Source: Anaerovibrio sp.
GTDB lineage: Bacteria > Bacillota > Negativicutes > Selenomonadales > Selenomonadaceae
Reading direction: 5' to 3'
DNA: 5,219 bases
NCBI GenBank assembly: GCA_016302095.1
Contig: JAEDOE010000111.1
Location: 1 to 5,219, forward strand
Position numbers and translations under genes: made by a program
Shown: in pieces, positions 1 through 3,732 of the stretch
Layout: each line of letters begins with the position of its first letter
How positions within the stretch are numbered: the stretch's first letter is position 1
Notes under the pieces: generated by a model
Told to the model about the DNA's origin: nothing
The model's database searches: none
The model's input: only the letters and a program-made list of their open reading frames with translations

Positions 1-39
1 ATTGCCGGTACCGCTCCAATATACAACTGCCAACTTCAT
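1..39 (-). CDS. Flavodoxin, N-terminal 13 codons only (runs off the window)
   Basis: The reverse strand reads ATG at 37-39 and gives MKLAVVYWSGTGN before the window ends. VYWSGTGN is the first beta strand plus the start of the FMN phosphate-binding loop of short-chain flavodoxins, and it matches the Megasphaera elsdenii type from memory. A strong ribosome site, AAAAAAGGAG, lies at 50-59, 10 nt before the ATG. The family carries electrons as a soluble cytosolic FMN protein, often replacing ferredoxin when iron is short. Only the start is visible, so length and completeness cannot be judged. It lies about 100 bp downstream of the DUF3793 remnant on the same strand and was probably once in one transcript with it. 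Confidence 0.88.
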   Translation of the reverse strand, partial: MKLAVVYWSGTGN

Positions 40-67
40 AAAAAATCCACTCCTTTTTTCTCATTAC

Positions 68-153
68 ATCACAAGGCTCTGCCTGTCACGCTGTCCATGA
101 CTTCCTGCACTCTTTCGCCAGCCATATATCACAAGGCTCTGTCTGTCACGCTG
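68..153. repeat. Pair of 26-bp direct repeats, 60 bp apart
   Basis: The 26-bp copies at 68-93 and 128-153 differ at a single base (C at 82, T at 142) and are offset by exactly 60 bp. The unit between them is not otherwise repeated. Read on the minus strand, each copy contains in one shared frame the codons for S-V-T-x-R-A-L followed by TGA, so the spacing is a multiple of three. The left copy lies in the leader of the flavodoxin gene. The right copy overlaps the stop codon of the DUF3793 remnant at 146-148. A short tandem duplication is the simplest explanation; a regulatory or recombination role is only a possibility. Confidence 0.85.
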
Positions 154-412
154 CACTGCAAATCATGGCTTGCAGGCTGACTCCCTCCTGCAAGCTGTCA
201 TACACCCGCCTGATACAGGCCGCATAGCAGTGGAACAGGTGCAAGACAGCTTTTTCATTATCGTACACCTTCCAGAAACCGCATTGAAGGAAATTCTGCC
301 CGCCATGACGGATAAAGCCTTCCACATCATGAGGCGGATAGCCCAGAAACAGTCCTATCTCATTGATAACTTTGATAAAGTGATTTATACAAAATAGCCA
401 AATAAAGCTGCC
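146..412 (-). pseudogene. Truncated DUF3793 family protein, C-terminal part only
   Basis: The reverse strand is open for 88 codons between an in-frame TGA at 413-415 and the stop at 146-148. It has no ATG until near its end. From about residue 17 it carries family-like signatures: NEIGLFLGYPPHDVEGFI (17-34), then GGQN (37-40), CGFWKVY (44-50) and a closing GVSL (77-80). This matches the conserved C-terminal half of DUF3793 proteins, which are normally around 180-200 residues in Clostridia and Negativicutes. The N-terminal half is absent here and in the rest of the window, and the first dozen residues do not resemble the family. The function of DUF3793 is unknown; as I recall, members often sit beside flavodoxin or iron-transport genes, as here. 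The loss was probably caused by arrival of the adjacent three-gene operon. A remote start through a frameshift cannot be excluded. Confidence 0.75.
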
Positions 413-440
413 TCATTGGTGCTTTGCACCTAGCGACAGC
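407..440 (-). terminator. Candidate terminator of the MNT-HEPN-Orf3 operon
   Basis: On the minus strand, GCTGTC (435-440) pairs with GGCAGC (407-412) using one G-U pair. It encloses a perfect inner hairpin, GGTGC-AAA-GCACC, separated from the outer stem by small internal loops. The run after the hairpin reads TTTATTTGG. It begins 11 nt after the stop of the last operon gene. The interrupted stem and impure U tract make it a moderate candidate. Confidence 0.42.
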
Positions 441-450
441 CATTTTTTGC

Positions 451-711
451 TCAATATATGTGATATGTCTTCCAAGGGATTTTGTCCAGCGGCACTGTCT
501 TCAAAAAATCCACAATATCCTTCCTGCCATAATAATGGGGATTTCCCTCCCTGTCCTGGGACATGAGGATAATCGGCATATTGGGAAAAAAAGGTGCAAT
601 AGACTGCCGGAACCTGGTTGCCCGCACCGTATACTGGGTAACTGTCTGCTTGACCACCACAATGGCAAAGGTCACCCCCTGCTCAATAATCACCGCACCA
701 TGTACTACCAT
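451..711 (-). CDS. Small protein of unknown function, third gene of the MNT-HEPN operon
   Basis: This encodes an 86-residue protein that I do not recognise with confidence. The start is well supported: ATG at 709-711 is preceded by GAGGTGAGG only a few bases upstream, and it lies 12 nt after the hepT-like stop, so the gene is almost surely co-transcribed and perhaps translationally coupled. The N-terminal third alternates hydrophobic residues (AVIIEQGVTFAIVVVK, 6-21), suggesting beta strands. The middle has PNMPIILMSQD (43-53). The C-terminal part is rich in likely conserved residues: YYGRKDIVDFL (60-70) and VPLDKIPWKTY (73-83). There is no signal peptide or membrane helix, so it should be cytosolic. 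The composition and dense C-terminal block look like a real conserved family rather than a chance frame. It could be a regulator, accessory antitoxin or effector of the module, or an unrelated passenger; nothing in the sequence decides this. Confidence 0.8.
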   Translation of the reverse strand: MVVHGAVIIEQGVTFAIVVVKQTVTQYTVRATRFRQSIAPFFPNMPIILMSQDREGNPHYYGRKDIVDFLKTVPLDKIPWKTYHIY

Positions 712-723
712 AACCTCACCTCA

Positions 724-1146
724 CTAAACACCATCCTGTATATCTTCTGCCAACAAACACTCCGCACCATCGCGAAAACGTTCCAGCCTGCCTATATACA
801 CCTTCACAATATTCTCGCAGTATTTCTCAACTAGCTGTCCGTCATAGTCATGTGCCAGCTGATTGCGCACCTTGAGCATCTCCATCCAGATATCATCATC
901 TATCAGCCTTGCCCGGAACGCTGCACGCAAAACCTCCCTGGGAGAACCTGCCACAAAATCAATGATGGCATAATGCTGCACCAGAATATCCTTCATGACC
1001 TTCCAAGCCAAATCAAAGGTAATAGAAAACTTGGCACCAGTGCCACTAAGCACAAAGGAATCACTCATATCCCTTGCCCTTGCTTCCGCCAGGCTGGCAA
1101 GGGATTTTTTGTATGAATCAAATCTTTTCCTGCATTTCTCGTCCAT
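724..1146 (-). CDS. hepT: HEPN-domain protein, HI0074/HepT-like toxin partner of the MNT protein
   Basis: This encodes 140 residues, typical for the HI0074 family (nucleotidyltransferase substrate-binding subunit). Visible family blocks are FDLAWKVMKDIL (44-55), SPREVLRAAF (68-77) and WMEMLKVRNQLAHDYD (87-102). The last contains the HEPN motif R94-x4-H99-x-Y101: Arg and His form the RNase site in characterised HepT toxins, and the Tyr is the residue AMPylated by MntA in type VII toxin-antitoxin systems. The start at 1146 is chosen because GGAGGA lies at 1158-1163, 11 nt upstream, and the residues of the longer upstream frame (to 1257) are MNT-gene antisense-frame noise rich in Trp and Cys. 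It overlaps the MNT gene by 29 nt, implying coupled translation. HEPN proteins of this fold act as dimers in the cytosol. Toxin activity is inferred from the family and has not been shown for this protein. Confidence 0.9.
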   Translation of the reverse strand: MDEKCRKRFDSYKKSLASLAEARARDMSDSFVLSGTGAKFSITFDLAWKVMKDILVQHYAIIDFVAGSPREVLRAAFRARLIDDDIWMEMLKVRNQLAHDYDGQLVEKYCENIVKVYIGRLERFRDGAECLLAEDIQDGV

Positions 1147-1399
1147 ATTTTGCAATATCCTCCAGCAAAAGCTCATTGGCACAATCATCCAACGAAACCA
1201 AATCAATCTTATACAGCGTAGGCAACTCCTCCAGTGCCTCCCGAAGCAGCTCCACATCCTGCACGCCGCTGACTGCGATATCTATATCGCTCTCCGGCAG
1301 TGCCGTTCCCTTCGCCCTTGAGCCAAACAAAACCACGCGCCCTGCACCATACTCCCGGCACAGTGCCACCGCCTCTCTCAGTACCTTATCTGCATCCAT
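1118..1399 (-). CDS. mntA: Minimal nucleotidyltransferase (MNT), MntA/HI0073-like antitoxin
   Basis: This encodes a 93-residue single-domain nucleotidyltransferase of the pol-beta superfamily. The signature G26-S27-x10-D38-x-D40 (GSRAKGTALPESDID) is complete, and a third acidic residue is present at D66 in LYKIDLVSL, so the metal and NTP site looks intact. In characterised type VII systems such a protein uses ATP to add AMP units to the HEPN toxin and neutralise it; older annotation calls the pair HI0073/HI0074. The start is uncertain by a few codons. ATG at 1397-1399 is used here; GTG at 1400-1402 has better spacing (9 nt) from AAGGA at 1412-1416, and TTG at 1409-1411 is too close to it. It is the first gene of the operon, with the MNT upstream of the HEPN as in the Haemophilus arrangement. 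Confidence 0.9.
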   Translation of the reverse strand: MDADKVLREAVALCREYGAGRVVLFGSRAKGTALPESDIDIAVSGVQDVELLREALEELPTLYKIDLVSLDDCANELLLEDIAKYGREMQEKI

Positions 1400-1412
1400 C
1401 ACATCCAGCAAT

Positions 1413-1592
1413 CCTTCATATCAGCCCTGTCACTTACAATACTACTCCATGATAAATATTATGAGACAAAACCTTCATATCGTCAACAGCACCACCAGCA
1501 CAAATTTGCAAGCTAGCATTATCTCCTTGCCTCAATACTGCACGGACGAAATTCGTTTACAAAAATTTTTCAAAAGTGAAGGCAGATAAAAT
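1413..1592. other. AT-rich spacer between the MNT operon and the terminator hairpin
   Basis: This stretch of about 180 bp holds the operon promoter and the MNT ribosome site. I see no convincing gene in the rest. A plus-strand frame stays open to TAA at 1587-1589, directly before the terminator hairpin, and ends DEIRLQKFFKSEGR. It lacks a ribosome site and a convincing start, so it could at most be the tail of a lost plus-strand gene. Confidence 0.5.
1458..1486 (-). promoter_or_regulatory. Sigma-70-type promoter of the MNT-HEPN-Orf3 operon
   Basis: On the minus strand, TTGACG (1481-1486) and CATAAT (1458-1463) are separated by 17 bp. Each matches the consensus at five of six positions. Transcription would start near 1450, leaving a leader of about 50 nt before the MNT gene. 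The -10 box lies in an imperfect dyad at 1450-1464 (TGATAA...TTATGA), which could be an operator for autoregulation as in many toxin-antitoxin modules, but the dyad is weak. Confidence 0.6.
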
Positions 1593-1612
1593 GCCCCTTG
1601 AAAACAAGGGGC
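1593..1612. terminator. Perfect-stem intrinsic terminator, probably bidirectional
   Basis: GCCCCTTG (1593-1600) and CAAGGGGC (1605-1612) form a perfect 8-bp, GC-rich stem around an AAAA loop. On the minus strand the stem is followed by ATTTTATC; on the plus strand by GTTTGTTAT. It could stop minus-strand transcripts that read on from the gene at 1862-2557, or plus-strand transcripts arriving from the left. Its loop overlaps the -35 box of the next promoter. Confidence 0.65.
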
Positions 1613-1626
1613 GTTTGTTATACAAT
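1598..1626 (+). promoter_or_regulatory. Promoter of the 50-residue protein gene, embedded in the terminator hairpin
   Basis: TTGAAA (1598-1603) and TACAAT (1621-1626) are separated by exactly 17 bp, and each matches the sigma-70 consensus at five of six positions. The -35 box spans the end of the left arm and the loop of the terminator hairpin. Transcription would begin near 1633, giving a leader of about 28 nt with the ribosome site at 1643-1650. Confidence 0.6.
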
Positions 1627-1660
1627 GAAAAATATTTTTCTGAAAAGGAGACGATAAAAC

Positions 1661-1813
1661 ATGGCACTAAGCCCGGAAGTACGCAGCAGGCTGCAGGCAC
1701 GGATTGATGAGCTGAAAAAGCGCATGCAGTACGATGCCAATGACCTGGACTACGAAACCCACCTGAACCAGGTGCGGGAGCTGCAAAAAATCATCACCGC
1801 AGCCAGCAAATAA
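1661..1813 (+). CDS. Small helical protein of 50 residues, unknown function
   Basis: The plus strand reads from ATG at 1661 to TAA at 1811-1813. It begins MALSPEVRSRLQARIDELKK and ends QKIITAASK. A strong ribosome site, AAAAGGAG (1643-1650), lies 10 nt before the ATG, and a good promoter lies just upstream. The protein is highly charged and should fold as two amphipathic helices, roughly residues 4-24 and 30-47, separated by the YDANDLDYE segment; this suggests a small helical hairpin or a protein-binding peptide. There is no signal peptide or Cys/His cluster. Synonymous positions are GC-rich like the flanking genes, supporting real coding. It stands alone as a monocistronic unit convergent with the gene ending at 1862. 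I do not recognise the family. Confidence 0.82.
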   Translation: MALSPEVRSRLQARIDELKKRMQYDANDLDYETHLNQVRELQKIITAASK

Positions 1814-1820
1814 TATTCAA

Positions 1821-1841
1821 CATATCACCAGCTGGGATATG
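1821..1841. terminator. Imperfect hairpin between convergent genes, possible weak terminator
   Basis: CATATC and GATATG flank a central CCAGCTGG with a one-base bulge, so a stem of about 10 bp can form. It lies midway in the 48-bp gap between the convergent stops at 1813 and 1862. On the minus strand it is followed by TTGAATATTATTTG, which is U-rich but broken; on the plus strand there is no U tract. Confidence 0.3.
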
Positions 1842-1861
1842 CGCAGCAAAACCATGCCCCA

Positions 1862-2557
1862 TTACATCCGGCGGTACTTGTCTGCCGTGGACTTCGGATC
1901 GTAATCAGTCCCCATGCTGCTGCCCACAGGAGATACATTCACCAGGCCGTCACCATCACGGCGGATATCAGTCACCATCGGCCCATTATTCATGGCACTG
2001 CCCTGATAATTCTGGTTATACTGATTGTCCTGAGGCGCATTATGACGTTCATAATCGCCATTGCCGGCAGCTTCATTTTTTTTTCCCATAAAACGGCGCA
2101 CCAGCATCATAATCAGCTTGAAGGCAATCACAGCAAAAATCACGTTGAACAACAGCCCCATGGCATCTGCCAAAAAGCCGCCGCCAAAGCCAAAGAGATG
2201 CCCCAGCATACTGCCCAGCATCATACCACCGGCCAGCCAGCCCATGGTGCGCAGGGCATTGCCCCACTTGGTACCGGTGTTGGCAGCTGCCGCATTGGTC
2301 ATAGCATTATTATTTGCCTTGGCTGCAGGCGCATTTTCCTTCAAATCGCTTGCCTTCTTGGAAGGAGCATATTCCTGATTTGGCTTGTCAGCCTTCTTGG
2401 CGGCAGGCGCAGAGGCCTTTGGGGCAGCCGCCTTTGGGGCGGAAACCTTCGGTGCCGAAATCCTGGCACCGCCCTTGGCCGCATCAGCCACACCGGCAGA
2501 TGCCGAAAACAGAAATGCCGCCGCCACCAGCACAGCACCAATCTTTTTCATTCTCAT
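1862..2557 (-). CDS. Exported Ala/Pro/Lys-rich protein with Gly-rich membrane segment
   Basis: This encodes 231 residues. A clear signal peptide covers residues 1-27 (MRMKKIG, a hydrophobic core, then VADA before AKGG). Residues 33-52 are a five-residue repeat of the SAPKV/SAPKA type, followed by a Lys/Asn/Ala-rich low-complexity linker to about 95. A hydrophobic, Gly- and Met-rich stretch (106-130, GWLAGGMMLGSMLGHLFGFG) runs into a membrane helix at 132-153 that ends in RRF. The C-terminal 75 residues are polar, rich in Asn, Gln, Tyr and Gly. The layout resembles the N-terminal half of bacterial Tim44-like (COG4395) proteins, but the Tim44 domain itself is missing; this is an impression, not an identification. 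ATG at 2555-2557 is preferred over the ATG two codons later because AAGGAGG lies at 2569-2575. It follows the 92-residue gene by 6 nt, so both form one operon. Confidence 0.85.
   Translation of the reverse strand: MRMKKIGAVLVAAAFLFSASAGVADAAKGGARISAPKVSAPKAAAPKASAPAAKKADKPNQEYAPSKKASDLKENAPAAKANNNAMTNAAAANTGTKWGNALRTMGWLAGGMMLGSMLGHLFGFGGGFLADAMGLLFNVIFAVIAFKLIMMLVRRFMGKKNEAAGNGDYERHNAPQDNQYNQNYQGSAMNNGPMVTDIRRDGDGLVNVSPVGSSMGTDYDPKSTADKYRRM
2402..2461 (-). repeat. Four 15-bp degenerate repeats encoding SAPKx pentapeptides
   Basis: Four consecutive 15-bp units encode SAPKV, SAPKA, AAPKA and SAPAA. The plus strand shows two nearly identical GCCTTTGGGGC cores. The repeats form a Pro/Ala/Lys-rich stalk or linker just after the signal peptide, a region that could vary in copy number between strains. 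Confidence 0.7.
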
Positions 2558-2563
2558 AATCTC

Positions 2564-2842
2564 TTAATCCTCCTTGTACGACTTGATATCCTCCGGGAAT
2601 GCATACAGCTCTCCCAAGGTATCCAGCTCTCCTGACAGATAGCGGTCAATATCATCCACATCAATATACAGCTTGCAGTCAATATCCAGATAACCCTGCT
2701 CCTTGGCTCCGCTGAGCTTCACAATATCCATCAGCTTCTCACGCAGCTTCTGGCACTCGCTTGCCTTGGCATGGATGTCCAGCTTTATCTGCGGCACGCC
2801 ATACTCCTTGATTACCTCATTCAGAGTCATTCTCTGTGACAT
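2564..2842 (-). CDS. Unrecognised 92-residue cytosolic protein
   Basis: The protein begins MSQRMTLNEVIKEYGVPQIK and ends PEDIKSYKED. The frame is open to an earlier ATG at 2920, but that ATG overlaps the -10 box of the promoter at 2920-2948 and so cannot be in the transcript. The ATG at 2840-2842 has GAGG 8 nt upstream (2851-2854) and is the likely start. The sequence has a helical N-terminal part with many charges (about 22-50), then an acidic segment DIDCKLYIDVDDIDRYLSGEL (53-73) and an acidic tail. There is no signal peptide or membrane helix. It is the first gene of an operon with the exported protein 6 nt downstream, whose ribosome site lies inside the end of this gene, so the two products may work together. 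I do not recognise its family. Confidence 0.78.
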   Translation of the reverse strand: MSQRMTLNEVIKEYGVPQIKLDIHAKASECQKLREKLMDIVKLSGAKEQGYLDIDCKLYIDVDDIDRYLSGELDTLGELYAFPEDIKSYKED

Positions 2843-2919
2843 ATTCTCAACCTCATTTCTAATCAAATTGAACATTTGCAAAGTACAACTTTTACAAACT
2901 TTAACTTTTTGACCTTTCA

Positions 2920-2948
2920 ATTATATCATAGACATATATAAATTGCAA
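2920..2948 (-). promoter_or_regulatory. Promoter of the two-gene operon ending at 1862
   Basis: On the minus strand, TTGCAA (2943-2948) and a perfect TATAAT (2920-2925) are 17 bp apart. Transcription would start near 2913, giving a leader of about 70 nt. That leader contains three AAAGT direct repeats around 2886-2910, of unknown meaning. Confidence 0.68.
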
Positions 2949-2974
2949 TTTTTCTCATTTTGCATTATTATACT
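2946..2974 (+). promoter_or_regulatory. Probable promoter of the SIS-domain gene, weak -35
   Basis: A good -10 box, TATACT, lies at 2969-2974 in a very AT-rich stretch. No good -35 box lies at 16-18 bp; the palindromic TTGCAA at 2943-2948, which serves the opposite promoter, is 20 bp away. The two divergent promoters therefore overlap and may compete or share a regulator. Confidence 0.4.
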
Positions 2975-3012
2975 ATTGTTACAAGGTTGACAGTAGAAAG
3001 GACTGATTATAT

Positions 3013-3660
3013 ATGAAGGACACCACCCTTGCAAAAATTGATAACCTGATTGAACGTTACCCTGCCCTGAGCGTGTGCCGCCAGTCTATTACCGAAGCCG
3101 TGGAGGCTCTCTGCACCACCTACAAAAATGGCGGCAAGGTCATTGTCTGCGGCAATGGCGGCAGTGCCTCCGACTCCGAGCATATCGTAGGGGAGCTGAT
3201 GAAGGGCTTTGTCAAGAAGCGCCCTATAACGGATGAGCTCTATGAGAAGATGAAGGCAGTCTGCCCCAACGAGGCTGACTACCTGCGTGACAACCTGCAG
3301 GAAGCCCTGCCGGCCATCTCCCTGATGAATGCCGTGGCACTGAACAGCGCCTTTGCCAATGACCAGGCACCTGACCTGGCTATGGCGCAGCAGGTGCTGG
3401 GCCTTGGCCGCCCGGAGGACATCCTCATCGGCATCAGCACCTCCGGCAACTCCGCCAACGTCATTTATGCCGTACAGCTGGCAAAAACCCTGGGCATCAA
3501 GACCATCGGGCTGATTGGCAACCGCCAGTGCCGCATGCAGAACCTCTGCGATATCGTGATTGCCGCCCCTGAGCTGGAAACCTACAAAATCCAGGAATAC
3601 CATCTGCCTATCTACCACCTGCTGTGCATCGCGGTGGAAAACGAATTTTTTGAGAAATAA
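3013..3660 (+). CDS. SIS-domain phosphosugar isomerase, GmhA-like (sedoheptulose-7-phosphate isomerase family)
   Basis: This encodes 215 residues. The phosphate-binding CGNGGSASDSEH (46-57) and GISTSGNSANVI (140-151) are hallmarks of the GmhA branch of SIS proteins. The metal-site residues of E. coli GmhA have clear counterparts: H57, E61, Q194 and H202 in KIQEYHLPIYH. GmhA turns sedoheptulose 7-phosphate into glycero-manno-heptose 7-phosphate, the first step of ADP-heptose synthesis for LPS inner core, in the cytosol. Compared with E. coli GmhA (192 residues), this protein has about 25 extra residues at roughly 73-97 (TDELYEK...DNLQE). The extra segment is shared, as I recall, with a SIS subfamily of Firmicutes, so the true substrate may differ. 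AAAGGA (2997-3002) supports the ATG. The gene appears monocistronic, ending in a strong terminator; no other heptose gene is in the window. Confidence 0.88.
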   Translation: MKDTTLAKIDNLIERYPALSVCRQSITEAVEALCTTYKNGGKVIVCGNGGSASDSEHIVGELMKGFVKKRPITDELYEKMKAVCPNEADYLRDNLQEALPAISLMNAVALNSAFANDQAPDLAMAQQVLGLGRPEDILIGISTSGNSANVIYAVQLAKTLGIKTIGLIGNRQCRMQNLCDIVIAAPELETYKIQEYHLPIYHLLCIAVENEFFEK

Positions 3661-3663
3661 GGC

Positions 3664-3705
3664 AAAACACCCCTGCAGACCAGTCATCTGCAAGGGTGTT
3701 TTTTT
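3664..3705. terminator. Strong intrinsic terminator between the SIS gene and trkH
   Basis: The arm at 3664-3679 pairs with 3687-3702 around a 7-nt loop, with a single C/A mismatch in the stem (3673/3693). On the plus strand it is followed by an unbroken T run (3699-3705), ideal for the SIS gene that ends 4 nt earlier. The minus-strand side ends in TTTT, so it may also stop trkH transcripts coming the other way. Confidence 0.88.
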
Positions 3706-3732
3706 ACTTTTATTAATATTTTACTCAATATT

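Noticed and set aside
68..153. CRISPR array
   Set aside because: There are only two repeat copies with a 34-bp gap, the repeat is coding-like, and there is no further unit or cas gene.
170..397. 75-codon plus-strand open frame
   Set aside because: It lies antisense to the DUF3793 remnant, whose family motifs are clear on the minus strand. It has no ribosome site.
1147..1257. N-terminal extension of the HEPN gene to 1257
   Set aside because: The extra 37 residues are Trp/Cys/Arg-rich out-of-frame MNT sequence, and a good ribosome site precedes the ATG at 1146.
1..1490. Insertion sequence or integrase behind the DUF3793 truncation
   Set aside because: No transposase, integrase, terminal inverted repeat or target duplication could be found around the three-gene cassette.
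424..1589. Several plus-strand open frames across the toxin-antitoxin operon
   Set aside because: They are antisense shadows of the MNT, HEPN and Orf3 genes. They are rich in Cys, His and Ser and have no ribosome sites.
2042..2635. Plus-strand open frames opposite the exported protein, and other-frame minus open frames
   Set aside because: They arise from the GC-rich, low-complexity coding sequence of the minus-strand gene, which has a signal peptide and a proper ribosome site.
2843..2920. Longer start of the 92-residue protein at 2920
   Set aside because: The ATG coincides with the -10 box of the operon's own promoter, so it would not be transcribed.
3007..3693. 228-codon minus-strand frame opposite the SIS gene
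   Set aside because: It is an antisense shadow. The plus frame carries all the SIS active-site motifs, and the shadow runs through the terminator.
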